Below, piece by piece: positions 18,439-29,505 of a stretch of DNA of 64,000 nucleotides. Source of the stretch: Shewanella donghaensis (lineage in GTDB: Bacteria; Pseudomonadota; Gammaproteobacteria; Enterobacterales; Shewanellaceae); the NCBI RefSeq assembly GCF_007567505.1, contig NZ_CP041783.1, positions 124,001-188,000 on the forward strand, given 5' to 3'. Every line of letters begins with the position of its first letter. Position 1 is the first letter of the stretch. The notes beneath the pieces were generated by a model, which saw nothing but the letters and a program-made list of their open reading frames with translations, did not search any database and had not been told where the DNA came from. The translations under genes and the position numbers were made by a program.

Positions 18439-19743
18439 CTATGCTTTCTTAACTTGTTCTTCAAAAGTTGCGCTCACCTTACCAGCTTGTGAGTCATTGA
18501 ATACTTCTTCATTGAACTCGCCTTCAGATTTAGCAATAACAATCGTTGCAACAGAATCACCTGTTACGTTAACAGCGGTTCGTAGCATATCTAATAAACG
18601 GTCAACGCCGATAATAAGCGCGATGCCTTCAACAGGTAAACCAACTTGGTTGAGTACCATGGCAAGCATGATAAGACCAACACCAGGAACTCCAGCCGTA
18701 CCAATCGATGCAAGAGTTGCTGTAACGACGACAGTTACATAGTCCATCAAGCTTAATTCGATACCGAATACTTGTGCGATAAACACGGTTGCAACACCTT
18801 GCATAATGGCGGTGCCATCCATGTTGATAGTCGCACCTAGTGGCAATGTGAATGAAGCTACTTTATTGTCAGCACCTAAACGGTGTTCACAGGTTTCAAT
18901 GGTGACAGGTAATGTTGCATTAGAACTTGCGGTACTGAATGCAAATAATTGCACATCACGCATCTTACGCAAAAACATTAGTGGGCTTAAGCCTGAGAAT
19001 GCTTTTAATAGTGTTGGGTATACAACCAATGCTTGGACAAGTAAAACAAAGATAACCAAGAAGAAATATTGAACAACACTGCCCAGCGTTTCTAACCCAA
19101 GGGTTAAACTGAGTTTGGCCATTAGGGCAAATACGCCGTACGGCGCTAACTGCATAATCAATGTTACAACGCGCATGATGACTTCATTTAAATCATTAAA
19201 TAAAGCAGAAACTCGTGCACCGCGTTCACCAATGTGTGAAATAGCGAAACCAAAGATAACCGCAAAAATAATGATTTGCAGCATGTTGCCTTGGCTCATA
19301 GCTTCAATAGGGTTTGTTGGAACAATGTTAATGACAACTTCAGCAAGACTGGGAGCATCCTTTGCACTGAACTCCATTGCTGATGTTGCAAGAGATGCAT
19401 TACCAGGATGTACTAAAATGGCTAATGAGATAGCAACGGTTAATGCAATTGCTGTTGTGAACATATAAAACGCAATTGTTTTACCACCAAGTCTCCCTAA
19501 TTTGGATGGGTCGCTTAATGAACAGGTACCACAAACCAGTGATACAAACACCAACGGCACAACTAACATTTTTAAACTTGAAATAAAGATGGTACCTACA
19601 ACATGAAGTATACCTTCGGTAATGTAATCTTCTACGAATAGACTATCGGGGAAACCATTTCTCAGTATTAAACCGAGAATAATACCCGCTGCCATGCCTA
19701 TCAGTATTTTGCTTGTTAGACCAAGCTTACTTTTATTAATCAA
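18439..19743 (-). CDS. Na+/H+:dicarboxylate or glutamate symporter (DAACS family)
   Basis: A 434-residue secondary transporter of the GltP/DctA family (SLC1 fold). Visible landmarks are the serine-rich re-entrant loop (STASSNATLPVT), the TM7 motif NMDGTAIMQGV, the second re-entrant loop (GTAGVPGVGLIML) and the TM8 substrate-binding helix (DRLLDMLRTAVNVTGDSVA). The Arg in TM8 fits an acidic substrate such as glutamate, aspartate or a dicarboxylate. It has its own terminator and is divergent from the Ig-like lipoprotein. Confidence 0.92.
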   Translation of the reverse strand: MINKSKLGLTSKILIGMAAGIILGLILRNGFPDSLFVEDYITEGILHVVGTIFISSLKMLVVPLVFVSLVCGTCSLSDPSKLGRLGGKTIAFYMFTTAIALTVAISLAILVHPGNASLATSAMEFSAKDAPSLAEVVINIVPTNPIEAMSQGNMLQIIIFAVIFGFAISHIGERGARVSALFNDLNEVIMRVVTLIMQLAPYGVFALMAKLSLTLGLETLGSVVQYFFLVIFVLLVQALVVYPTLLKAFSGLSPLMFLRKMRDVQLFAFSTASSNATLPVTIETCEHRLGADNKVASFTLPLGATINMDGTAIMQGVATVFIAQVFGIELSLMDYVTVVVTATLASIGTAGVPGVGLIMLAMVLNQVGLPVEGIALIIGVDRLLDMLRTAVNVTGDSVATIVIAKSEGEFNEEVFNDSQAGKVSATFEEQVKKA

Positions 19744-19965
19744 AACTACATCCTTCCCATTATTTTTATAAGTATATTTTTTACGTTTTAAAGCCTAGCA
19801 GGAAAATAAATCTTATGAAATGGCATAAAAGTTAAAGTTTATGAGGAAAAATGCCGAATAAAACAGTACAGTAACAAAAAAGTTACCAAATTTTTGTGTA
19901 ACATAACGTTATAAGTAACTATTATAAATCTTAAGTACGATTTTAATGTAACAGGGAGACTGACA

Positions 19966-22467
19966 ATGAGGTCAGCACAAAGACTATTTTTAGCGCTTTT
20001 AAGTTCAATATTTCTTTTTGCTTGTAGTGGAGGAGGAAGCATTACTGATGATGGCGATGGAGGGACACCGACTCCTGAAACTATTTTAGTTGGTTTAAGT
20101 ATTTCAACACAAGATGTAGATGCGACCAATGGCGCAGTATTAACTGCAACAGTTACTAATTCGTCTACAGGGGCAGTTGATGGTACTTTAGTTTCCTTCG
20201 AACTTAATAATTCTGATTTAGGTTCTTTTGACAATGCTACAGCATCGGCAGTCACTAATGCTGATGGTATTGCAACAATCAATCTGTATTCAGCTGAAAT
20301 CGCTGGTTCAGGTTCAGTGGTTGCGTCTATCGCTACCGGCGAAAGTGCAAGCGTTGCATTCTCAATGGTTGGAGATGGTGGTGAAGCAGGTGGCGGGGCA
20401 CAAGTTAGTGTTCAATTATTCAATGCTGCTGGTGAATCAGTGGATACGATTAGTACATTGTCTCCTGGCGTATTAGTTGCGACAGTAACTGGTATCAATA
20501 AAGCAACTATCGTTTCTTTTTCATCTGAAATCGGAGATTTGCCGATTACATCAGCTGTAACCAATAATGAAGGTAAAGCATCGGTTGATATTTATGCCGG
20601 TAGTTCACTTGGGGCGGGCATTGTAACAGCAAGTCTCTCGTCTGGTGAAAAAGGTGAGACGATTGTTGTAGTAGGTGCAACTAATGTCGAAATGGGCAGC
20701 GGCTCCCCTTTTGAAAAAGGCGTAGCAGAAGTCAGTACTGATAGTTTGTCTGCAGGTGGCACGGCAACTATTACAGTACTTATTCAAGATGAAAGTGGTA
20801 ATCCGTTCACTCAGCCTATCGATGTTAATTTCTCATCGACTTGTGCGACTAAATCGCCAGCGCAAGCTGAGCTAAGTTCGCCTGTCTCATCGTCAAATGG
20901 TATTGCAATTTCTACCTATCTTGCTCAAGGTTGTGTAGGTGAAGATCAAATTAATGTAACAGCCAATGCGGGTGGCATTAGTTTATCTGCAGTAGCAACT
21001 CTGGATATTTTACAAGCTGATATTGGTAGTATTGTGTTTGTATCTGCACAGCCTGAAAACATTGGAATTCTAGGTACAGGTGGTATTGAATCATCAATTG
21101 TTAAATTTCGTGTCTTAGACAAAAATAGTAATGTGGTAGCGAATCAAGCTGTAGATTTTTCATTAAATACAGTCGTGGGTGGTATTTCAATTGACCCTGT
21201 TACGGCAACAACAAACAATGAAGGTATTGTTCAAACTGTTGTCACTACAGGTACGGTAGCAACATCAGTACGTGTAACTGGTACTATCCAAGGATCATCA
21301 CCTGTTATATCAAGTCAGTCAAGCCAGCTAGTTATCTCAACGGGTATTCCTGATCAAGATAGCTTTTCATTGTCTTCAACAGTTCTAAATGCTGAAGGCT
21401 GGAATAAAGATGGAACAGAGGTTCAAGTGACTGCGCGTATGGCAGATGCATTTAATAACCCTGTGCCTGATGGAACAACTGTTTCGTTTACCACTGAAGG
21501 TGGTTCAATCGAAGATGCTTGTCAAACTATCAATGGTGCTTGTTCGGTGACGTGGACTTCTCAGATGCCACGTCCGGAAGGTAAGAGTTTTTATGACGCT
21601 TTAGGTAATCAAATATTAAGCCCTGTTCAAAATCAAAAATGTTATAAGTTAGCGGATAAATCAGAAGATCCAACTTGTGAAGAAGACAACATTGTTTACG
21701 GTAACTATTATGGACAACCATACGGTGGCCGCGCAACTATCACTGCTACAGCCATTGGAGAAGAATCATTTCCAGATTTAAATGGTAATGGTCGTTTTGA
21801 CGCTGATGAAATGAATGAGTTTTTAACTGGAACTGATGTGACAGGTGAGAAGTTTGATTTAGACGATGCGTTCAATGATTACAATGAAGATACTGTTTTT
21901 AACCCACAAGCTGATGATGCACTAAAAGGTCTTGATGGCGGTTCGCTTGAAGAACTAATCGACTTTAATGTTAATACTGTTTTTGATAAAGCTGACGGCT
22001 TGTATAATGGTGTGCTTTGTTCCGACCCTGTACATGACGGTTGTGCTGATGGAGTTAATGATTCTAAGTCATTATTTGTTAGACGTAGCCTCGTTCTTGT
22101 TATGTCTGGAAGTACCGCTGTTAAGACGTTACCTTCTGAAATTTTAATCGTTGATGATGGCGTACATAACGGAACAAGCCCGATAGTGATTACAGGTAAA
22201 GGAGCTGCAACGGTTTACTTTACTCTTTCTGATTTACATAATCAGCAATTACCAGCTGGTACTAAAGTTACCTTTTCAGCTTCTGCAGGATCTGTAACGA
22301 GTACTTCAACTATTACTTGGCCAAGCTCTAACCATAACGGCGGTAGAAATTTTGCAGTATCGCTAAAAGGTGAAGATGAACCCAATTCTGGAGTGTTCTC
22401 TGTAACAACAGAAACTCCTGGAGAAGTCTTAACTGAAGTATTAGCGATAGGAATCAATATTCTTTAG
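19966..22467 (+). CDS. Ig-like (Big-type) repeat lipoprotein
   Basis: 833 residues. The signal peptide has lipobox FLFAC with the modified Cys20, followed by a Gly/Ser spacer. Several Ig-like beta-sandwich repeats of roughly 90-100 residues follow, with the recurring pattern of Thr/Val-rich strands, VSF and NADGIATINLYS-type turns seen in invasin/intimin and Big_1 domains. Around residues 525-690 the repeats are interrupted by a Cys-containing, acidic segment whose DLNGNGRFDADE resembles an EF-hand loop; a final Ig-like domain follows. Probably surface or periplasmic; adhesion or a structural role is inference. Strong GGGAG ribosome site; the gene stands alone between divergent and convergent neighbours. 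Confidence 0.85.
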   Translation: MRSAQRLFLALLSSIFLFACSGGGSITDDGDGGTPTPETILVGLSISTQDVDATNGAVLTATVTNSSTGAVDGTLVSFELNNSDLGSFDNATASAVTNADGIATINLYSAEIAGSGSVVASIATGESASVAFSMVGDGGEAGGGAQVSVQLFNAAGESVDTISTLSPGVLVATVTGINKATIVSFSSEIGDLPITSAVTNNEGKASVDIYAGSSLGAGIVTASLSSGEKGETIVVVGATNVEMGSGSPFEKGVAEVSTDSLSAGGTATITVLIQDESGNPFTQPIDVNFSSTCATKSPAQAELSSPVSSSNGIAISTYLAQGCVGEDQINVTANAGGISLSAVATLDILQADIGSIVFVSAQPENIGILGTGGIESSIVKFRVLDKNSNVVANQAVDFSLNTVVGGISIDPVTATTNNEGIVQTVVTTGTVATSVRVTGTIQGSSPVISSQSSQLVISTGIPDQDSFSLSSTVLNAEGWNKDGTEVQVTARMADAFNNPVPDGTTVSFTTEGGSIEDACQTINGACSVTWTSQMPRPEGKSFYDALGNQILSPVQNQKCYKLADKSEDPTCEEDNIVYGNYYGQPYGGRATITATAIGEESFPDLNGNGRFDADEMNEFLTGTDVTGEKFDLDDAFNDYNEDTVFNPQADDALKGLDGGSLEELIDFNVNTVFDKADGLYNGVLCSDPVHDGCADGVNDSKSLFVRRSLVLVMSGSTAVKTLPSEILIVDDGVHNGTSPIVITGKGAATVYFTLSDLHNQQLPAGTKVTFSASAGSVTSTSTITWPSSNHNGGRNFAVSLKGEDEPNSGVFSVTTETPGEVLTEVLAIGINIL

Positions 22468-22482
22468 TTAGCTATTCTCTAT

Positions 22483-22512
22483 AAAAATGCCGCTCGTTGA
22501 GCGGCATTTTTG
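22483..22512. terminator. Bidirectional terminator between the Ig-like lipoprotein and astB
   Basis: AAAAATGCCGCTC and GAGCGGCATTTTT form a 13-bp perfect stem with loop GTT. Confidence 0.95.
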
Positions 22513-22536
22513 TTTATAGATTTAGCTGAAATTCAC

Positions 22537-23871
22537 TTACTTCTGAAATTGGTAAACACTGCCAAGTTTCAATATTTGAGTCAGTTCATCTAATGCATTA
22601 CGTGATTCAATAATTAATTGAGGGTCTGCTAAGTCGGCAACGACTAAACTGTCACGGTAATGCTTATCTACCCAAAGGTTCAAGCGATTAAATAAAGCAT
22701 CATTCATTAATGTATTTTGATTTACCGCTGAAATTTCTAACTCACTCATTGCAACGCGTAAACGTAAACAAGCAGGGCCTCCGCCATTTTGCATGCTTTG
22801 TTTTACATCAAAGTATTTCACTTGCTTAATTGGGGTACCTAAAGTCACAAGTTCATTTAAATAAGCATGTACGGCAGGATTTTCTTGACAGTTAGTTGGC
22901 GCGATAATTGCCATTTCACCGTTAGGTAAAGTGACGATTTGCGTGTTAAATAAATAGCTTTTAACCGCATCATTAATGGACACTTGTGAAGTCGCCACTT
23001 TAATAAAGTGAACATCCGTATTCATTTTTCGGCTAATTTCTTCAAACTTCTCAGCAGTATTTAAAAATGCTTGTTCGTGATAGAACAATACATTTTGGTT
23101 ACCCACCGAAATGACATCATTATGAAAAACACCTTGATCAATAACGTCAGGGTTTTGCTGCATGAAAACACAGCTTTCTTCATCTAGTTGATGTAAACGC
23201 GCAACGGCTTTTGAGGCTTCTAACGTTTGCCTAGCAGGAAATTTTTTAGGTCTTACTGTATTTGGATTTGTCGCTTCTTGACCATAGGCAAAAAGCTCAA
23301 CACCAGCATGGCCATAATCATTACACAAACGGGTATGGTTAGCTGCGCCTTCATCACCAAAACTTGCATGTTCCGGTAAATGTTGATGATGTTTAAAGAA
23401 TCGTTCGTCTTTAAATGTGGCTTTTAAAATGTTACCTGTAGTAATAGGCTCTATACTACGATGTAATTTATCAACTAAATTGGCTGGGGTGAAGTGAACT
23501 TTACCGTCGCGGCTGTCTGCACTTGGTGAAACGGTTGCTGCATTGGCTGTCCACATAGATGATGCACTGCAACAAGCATTGAGTAATGCAGGAGCGTGTT
23601 TAGCTGCCTGGTTTAAGACTTCAGCATCTGAACCTGTAAAACCTATACGTCGCAGTGAATAAAGGTCTGGGCGCTCTTGAGGTGCTAATACACCTTGAAT
23701 CATACCAAGATCGGCTAGCGCTTTGGCTTTTTGAAGACCTTGTTTCGCAGCAGCCTTTGGATTTGATGCTTGCGCCGCATTGCTATATGAGGCGACATTA
23801 CCGAAAGATAAACCTGCATAATTGTGCGTCGGTCCCACAAGACCATCGAAGTTTGCTTCGAAGTGCTTCAT
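22537..23871 (-). CDS. astB: N-succinylarginine dihydrolase
   Basis: A 444-residue enzyme of the arginine succinyltransferase pathway; it converts N2-succinylarginine to succinylornithine, CO2 and ammonia. The N-terminal [19 protein letters not shown], the ANHTRL segment, HNDVISVGN and the C-terminal [11 protein letters not shown] (with the catalytic Cys) are family landmarks. Length agrees with E. coli AstB (447). It is not accompanied by astC, astA, astD or astE in this window, so the pathway must be encoded elsewhere. It is monocistronic, convergent with the lipoprotein gene. Confidence 0.94.
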   Translation of the reverse strand: MKHFEANFDGLVGPTHNYAGLSFGNVASYSNAAQASNPKAAAKQGLQKAKALADLGMIQGVLAPQERPDLYSLRRIGFTGSDAEVLNQAAKHAPALLNACCSASSMWTANAATVSPSADSRDGKVHFTPANLVDKLHRSIEPITTGNILKATFKDERFFKHHQHLPEHASFGDEGAANHTRLCNDYGHAGVELFAYGQEATNPNTVRPKKFPARQTLEASKAVARLHQLDEESCVFMQQNPDVIDQGVFHNDVISVGNQNVLFYHEQAFLNTAEKFEEISRKMNTDVHFIKVATSQVSINDAVKSYLFNTQIVTLPNGEMAIIAPTNCQENPAVHAYLNELVTLGTPIKQVKYFDVKQSMQNGGGPACLRLRVAMSELEISAVNQNTLMNDALFNRLNLWVDKHYRDSLVVADLADPQLIIESRNALDELTQILKLGSVYQFQK

Positions 23872-24219
23872 CTATTTTCCTTAATAAAGTATTTATTATT
23901 GTTATGAATTTGCGTTTATTGCTGTTAGGTTGTGCGAGATTATTGCCAGTATACTTATGATAGAAGGGTTAACAAGCAGTGACGATTGTCGCAAATATTG
24001 AAAAAGTGACTAAACATGCACAAGTTTTACTTGCTAGACCCCAAATAATGAAATATTACTTTTTATAAACGAATATTATTTTTTCTCCTTTTTTTATAAT
24101 TGATTAAAAAATGGCTCGCTGGACACATATTAGAGGTATTTACTTGAAACATTCGTCTCAACACTCTATATATGGAACCAATTTATATCTGTTAGAGACT
24201 TTTTGGCGCAAATAAAACT
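23872..24219. other. astB-topA divergent intergenic region (348 bases)
   Basis: Holds the promoters of both genes. The topA side has an overlapping housekeeping-type and heat-shock-type promoter, listed separately. No convincing arginine-repressor box was found on the astB side. A run of T and A at 24060-24110 is unusually AT-rich. Confidence 0.6.
24143..24172 (+). promoter_or_regulatory. topA promoter with sigma-32-like elements
   Basis: CTTGAAA (24143-24149) is a perfect heat-shock -35. After 14 bases comes CTCTATAT (24164-24171), matching six of eight positions of CCCCATNT. The same DNA also reads as a sigma-70 promoter: TTGAAA, a 17-base spacer, TATATA. E. coli topA is known to have a sigma-32 promoter. 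Confidence 0.5.
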
Positions 24220-26913
24220 ATGGGTAAATCGCTAGTTATTGTCGAATCGCCGGCCAAAGCCAAGACTATTAATAAGTACCTTGGTAAAGAATTCATCGTT
24301 AAATCGAGTGTAGGTCATATCCGTGATTTGCCTACATCATCTTCTCCTGACAGCAAGGTTGCGACTAAAACGCCTGCTGAAGTTAGGAAAATGGAGCCTG
24401 AAGAGAAAGCCAAGTACAAACTACAGCGCGATAAACGTGCGCTAGTGGCTCGTATGGGGATAAACCCTGAAAAAGGCTGGGCTGCCAAATATCAAATTCT
24501 TCCAGGCAAAGAAAAAGTAGTTAAAGAACTACAAGCTTTAGCTGAAAATGCTGACCACATCTATCTCGCAACCGATTTGGATAGAGAGGGTGAGGCCATT
24601 GCTTGGCATTTGCAGGAAATTATTGGTGGTGACGAATCTCGCTATCAACGCGTTGTTTTCAATGAAATCACCAAAACAGCCATCCAAGATGCCTTTAGCA
24701 AACCATCAGTACTTGATACCAATATGGTAAATGCACAACAAGCACGTCGTTTCCTCGACCGTGTTGTTGGCTTTATGGTTTCACCATTGTTATGGAAGAA
24801 AGTGGCCCGTGGTTTATCCGCAGGTCGCGTTCAATCTGTGGCAGTAAGGCTTGTGGTCGAACGTGAAGGTGAGATTAAGGCATTTGTTCCTGAAGAGTTT
24901 TGGGATGTACATGCCGACTTAGCAACACCTAAAGCGCAAAAAATTAAGATGCAAGTGGCAAAGTTTCAATCGGCAGCGTTTAGTCCGATTAATGAAGCCC
25001 AAGCACAAGTTGCGTTAGATGCGTTAAAAGGTGAGAAGTTTGTCGTCACCGGTCGTGATGATAAAGCAACATCAAGCAAGCCATCTGCGCCGTATATCAC
25101 TTCTACACTGCAACAAGCTGCGAGTACGCGCCTTGGTTTTGGGGTGAAGAAAACCATGATGATGGCACAGCGCCTTTATGAAGCTGGTCATATTACCTAT
25201 ATGCGTACCGACTCGACTAATTTAAGTCAAGAAGCGGTAGAAGGCGTAAGGGAAATGATTGCTGCAGAATACGGTGATGCGTATTTACCTGAGAATCCTA
25301 TTCGATATGGTAGCAAAGAAGGTGCTCAAGAGGCGCATGAGGCTATCAGACCGTCTAATGTGAAAATTCAGTCAGCTACGATGTCTGATATGGAAAGAGA
25401 CGCTCAGCGTCTTTATGAGTTGATTTGGCGCCAATTTGTTTCTTGCCAAATGAACCCAGCTAAATACGATGCAACTCGCCTGACTGTTACAGCGGGTGAA
25501 TATGATTTAAAAGCCAGTGGTCGTACGCTGCGTTTTGACGGTTGGACTAAAGTTCAGCCGCCAATGGGTAAAAAGAATGAAGAAGATAATACCTTACCGG
25601 TTGTGAACAAAGGTGATGTATTAGATCTGAATGAATTACTGCCTAAACAACATTTTACCAAGCCGCCTGCGCGCTTTAGTGAAGCATCATTGGTTAAAGA
25701 GCTTGAAAAACGCGGTATTGGTCGTCCGTCGACTTATGCAACGATTATTTCAACTATTCAAGACCGCGGTTACGTTAAAGTTGAAAACCGTCGATTCTTT
25801 GCTGAAAAAATGGGCGAGATTGTCAGTGACCGTTTAGTTGAAAGTTTCAGTGACATTATGAACTTTGACTTTACTGCTGGCATGGAACAGACACTCGATG
25901 ATGTCGCTCAAGGTAAACTTGAGTGGAAAAAAGTGCTTGATGGTTTCTACGGTGATTTAACCAAGCAACTTAAACATGCTGAGTTAGATCCTGAAGAAGG
26001 CGGCATGCGTCTTAATGACATGGTGCTTGCTGAAGACATTAAGTGCCCAACCTGTGGACGCCCTATGGGTATTCGTACTGGTACAACAGGTGTGTTCTTG
26101 GGTTGTTCTGGTTATGCATTGCCGCCAAAAGAGCGCTGCAAAACTACGATGAACCTAACGCCAGGTGAAGAAGCTGTCAGCGATAATGAAGATGCTGAAA
26201 CAGATGCACTGCGTGCTAAGCATCGCTGCGGTATTTGTGGCACTGCCATGGACAGTTACCTCATCGATGAAGAACGTAAACTTCATGTTTGTGGTAATAA
26301 CCCAACGTGTGTTGGTTACGAAATTGAAGCGGGTCAGTTCAAGATCAAAGGCTATGAAGGTCCAATCATTGAGTGCGATAAGTGCGGCAATGACATGGAA
26401 CTTAAAAATGGTCGTTTCGGTAAATATTTTGGTTGTACTAATACCGAATGTAAAAATACGCGTAAATTATTGAGATCTGGTGAAGCTGCGCCGCCTAAAG
26501 AAGATCCTATCTTCTTACCTGATTTAAAATGTACTAAGTCTGATGCACACTTCGTGTTGCGTGACGGCGCTGCGGGTATTTTCCTGGCTGCAAGTACGTT
26601 CCCTAAATCTCGAGAGACGCGTGCTCCGCTTGTTGAAGAGTTAGTTCACTACCGTGAGCAATTATGGCCTAAGTATATGTTCCTAGCCGATGCGCCAGTA
26701 ACAGATGATGATGGTAATAAAGCGTCAGTTAAATTTAGCCGTAAAACCAAAGAGCAATATGTTGCTACTGAAGTTGATGGTAAAGCCACTGGTTGGTCAT
26801 CTAAGTTTATTGGCGGTAAGTGGGTAAGCGAGTCGACTAAGAAGAAACCAGCTAAGAAAGCAGCGGCTAAAAAGCCTGCTGCGAAGAAGGCAGTGAAGAA
26901 GAAAGAGGATTAA
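24220..26913 (+). CDS. topA: DNA topoisomerase I
   Basis: An 897-residue type IA topoisomerase that relaxes negative supercoils. The TOPRIM domain starts at residue 3 ([12 protein letters not shown], later [14 protein letters not shown]). The catalytic Tyr is residue 327 in [10 protein letters not shown]. Then the [10 protein letters not shown] segment, followed by C-terminal zinc-ribbon repeats with CxxC pairs (CPTCG, CGICG, CDKCG plus Cys partners). It ends in a lysine/alanine-rich tail of about 25 residues. Length is close to E. coli TopA (865). It lies upstream of cysB, as in E. coli, but with an extra gene between them on the opposite strand. Confidence 0.97.
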   Translation: MGKSLVIVESPAKAKTINKYLGKEFIVKSSVGHIRDLPTSSSPDSKVATKTPAEVRKMEPEEKAKYKLQRDKRALVARMGINPEKGWAAKYQILPGKEKVVKELQALAENADHIYLATDLDREGEAIAWHLQEIIGGDESRYQRVVFNEITKTAIQDAFSKPSVLDTNMVNAQQARRFLDRVVGFMVSPLLWKKVARGLSAGRVQSVAVRLVVEREGEIKAFVPEEFWDVHADLATPKAQKIKMQVAKFQSAAFSPINEAQAQVALDALKGEKFVVTGRDDKATSSKPSAPYITSTLQQAASTRLGFGVKKTMMMAQRLYEAGHITYMRTDSTNLSQEAVEGVREMIAAEYGDAYLPENPIRYGSKEGAQEAHEAIRPSNVKIQSATMSDMERDAQRLYELIWRQFVSCQMNPAKYDATRLTVTAGEYDLKASGRTLRFDGWTKVQPPMGKKNEEDNTLPVVNKGDVLDLNELLPKQHFTKPPARFSEASLVKELEKRGIGRPSTYATIISTIQDRGYVKVENRRFFAEKMGEIVSDRLVESFSDIMNFDFTAGMEQTLDDVAQGKLEWKKVLDGFYGDLTKQLKHAELDPEEGGMRLNDMVLAEDIKCPTCGRPMGIRTGTTGVFLGCSGYALPPKERCKTTMNLTPGEEAVSDNEDAETDALRAKHRCGICGTAMDSYLIDEERKLHVCGNNPTCVGYEIEAGQFKIKGYEGPIIECDKCGNDMELKNGRFGKYFGCTNTECKNTRKLLRSGEAAPPKEDPIFLPDLKCTKSDAHFVLRDGAAGIFLAASTFPKSRETRAPLVEELVHYREQLWPKYMFLADAPVTDDDGNKASVKFSRKTKEQYVATEVDGKATGWSSKFIGGKWVSESTKKKPAKKAAAKKPAAKKAVKKKED

Positions 26914-26946
26914 TATTCTTTACTATCAAGTTGGCTATTGAACAGA

Positions 26947-26972
26947 AAATGGGACCTTAGGGTCCCATTTTT
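26947..26972 (+). terminator. Terminator of topA
   Basis: AAATGGGACC and GGTCCCATTT pair around TTAG; the stem ends in TTTTT. Confidence 0.93.
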
Positions 26973-27328
26973 ATGGCTTATTTTTTCAATATGAAATGGT
27001 TTCTAAAATGAAACTAAAAATAGCGTTCTAGTTTAGAACGCATTAGTTTAAGTCGCTTTAGTTAATGACGCTAACTCGATAAAGCCAATTAACTTTAGAT
27101 TTATAAATCTAATACCTATATTCAGTTATTCAGGTATGAGCATTAAGATATTTTTCTAAACTCAAACTATCTCCCATTAAGTATCTATCCCAGCAAGCCT
27201 GCAATGAAAAGTTAACTGTTTTTCGTAGGCTTATGTTGGTCACACTAATAAGCTAGCGTCGAAGTAAAAGCTCAGTATTAAAAGGTCAGTATTAAAAACA
27301 CTGGAGTAAATTAATTTCATGCAATAAA
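26973..27328. other. Structured gene-free gap after topA
   Basis: About 355 bases with no credible ORF. It contains three inverted repeats: GCGTTCTA/TAGAACGC at 27023-27041, an 18-base perfect palindrome TTAGATTTATAAATCTAA at 27095-27112, and a 38-base interrupted hairpin at 27195-27232 with outer arms AAGCCT/AGGCTT. None is followed by a T-run. It might hold a structured RNA, or be relic DNA. Confidence 0.5.
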
Positions 27329-27350
27329 AAAGCCTCCGAAGAGGCTTTAA
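27329..27350 (-). terminator. Terminator of the minus-strand coiled-coil gene
   Basis: AAAGCCTC and GAGGCTTT pair around CGAA. On the minus strand the loop reads TTCG and a T-run follows. Confidence 0.9.
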
Positions 27351-27375
27351 TTAGAAATATTTACTGGTTAAATCT

Positions 27376-28161
27376 TTACCATTTCTTTTTCGGCTGGAAC
27401 AACATATCGATATCATCACCATCATCTTTTTGTGCTGTGACGATTTCAGGGTTGAGTTGTTTTTGCTGGGCATTAATTTCAGCTAGTAGCTCTTTTGCTT
27501 CATCTACTTTTTTAGTGATAAAAGGATCATTAGGTGTTTTAGCCTTGATGGCTTGGAGAGTTGAAAGCGCTTTAGAGACCATTTGTTTCGATGAACCAAA
27601 CTGCTTTAATGAATTTGCCGCTCTAGCTCTTGAAAGCATAGATTCAACATTTATTCGAAGCTGATAGCTATCAATTCTATTCTCTGCTTCACCAAATACC
27701 TGTGGGTCCAGTTTACCTTTGTTGTTTTCTGCACGGACAATAGCCTTTAACTTCTTGAGCATTTGAACCAGTTCAAGGATTTGTTTGTCATTATCAGGTA
27801 AACGAAAGTTTTCTATGGCAAGTGCTTGAGTCTGGCTAGACGCTAATGTGGTTATTTGAGCTTGTATATCATTAAGTCTGCGCTGGTAATCTGCTTGTTG
27901 AGGTTGTTTCTCTAGATGTGAAATAGACACTTCTAGCGCTTCACTTATCCTTTTATATAAAACAAGAATAATGCTACTAGGAAAAGAAGCTAACCCCGTG
28001 TTTGACAGAACCGTTTCGGTTTCATCAATTATCGCACGCTGACGTTTTAGTTCCGTACGTCGTTCGGCTTCGGCACGCTCTTTTTGCTGTTGAATAACAC
28101 TTATACCGATAATTAGGATGAAAAGTGCACCTAAAAGAATCAATACCAAAGTAAAGGTCAT
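27376..28161 (-). CDS. Membrane-anchored coiled-coil protein, unknown
   Basis: 261 residues. A single N-terminal membrane helix (about residues 3-22, VLILLGALFILIIGISV) is followed by charged, mostly helical sequence rich in Gln, Glu, Lys and Ala, suggesting coiled coils and possible tetratricopeptide-like pairs (residues 185-235). The C-terminus is DIDMLFQPKKKW. No known family is recognised with confidence. The N-in or N-out orientation is unclear. It lies between topA and cysB, on the opposite strand to both, with its own terminator, so it is a single-gene unit. Confidence 0.7.
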   Translation of the reverse strand: MTFTLVLILLGALFILIIGISVIQQQKERAEAERRTELKRQRAIIDETETVLSNTGLASFPSSIILVLYKRISEALEVSISHLEKQPQQADYQRRLNDIQAQITTLASSQTQALAIENFRLPDNDKQILELVQMLKKLKAIVRAENNKGKLDPQVFGEAENRIDSYQLRINVESMLSRARAANSLKQFGSSKQMVSKALSTLQAIKAKTPNDPFITKKVDEAKELLAEINAQQKQLNPEIVTAQKDDGDDIDMLFQPKKKW

Positions 28162-28415
28162 ATGGGATCCATTAATTAAAATTGCAGAGTGGCTAACAGG
28201 CCACTTTTATGTACATCTAAAGCTTACATTCTAGCTTATGACAAAGAGTGTGTCGTAAAAAAGTCGTACTATATAGCGAAAATTATCATAAATATCGACA
28301 CAGACCTCAAGATTACCATTAGTGACTTGCATCATGCAAAATTCTCAAACTCGTTATTACTATTTGCATTAATAATCTAGATGTTCTATAACATTTAGAT
28401 ATAAGGTTAAAATGA

Positions 28416-29420
<1,005 letters not shown>

Positions 29421-29450
29421 AACGGCCAAAACATAATCCATCAGAAATAA

Positions 29451-29476
29451 AAAATCTCGCCTTAGCGAGATTTTTT
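29451..29476. terminator. Bidirectional terminator between cysB and purN
   Basis: AAAATCTCGC and GCGAGATTTT pair around CTTA; A- and T-runs flank the stem. Confidence 0.93.
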
Positions 29477-29505
29477 ATTTAAGCAAGATACAGAACTAAA
29501 TTGGT

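Noticed and set aside
19839..20282. 147-residue minus-strand frame over the start of the Ig-like lipoprotein
   Set aside because: Antisense to a gene with a clear lipobox, ribosome site and repeats; the low-complexity product is a shadow of Thr/Ser-rich codons.
26840..26913. Lys/Ala/Pro-rich repeats at the topA end
   Set aside because: A basic C-terminal tail is common in topoisomerase I of this group; no sign of a fusion.
28189..28380. 63-residue plus-strand frame before cysB
   Set aside because: No ribosome site, no domain, and it occupies the region that should hold the cysB promoter.
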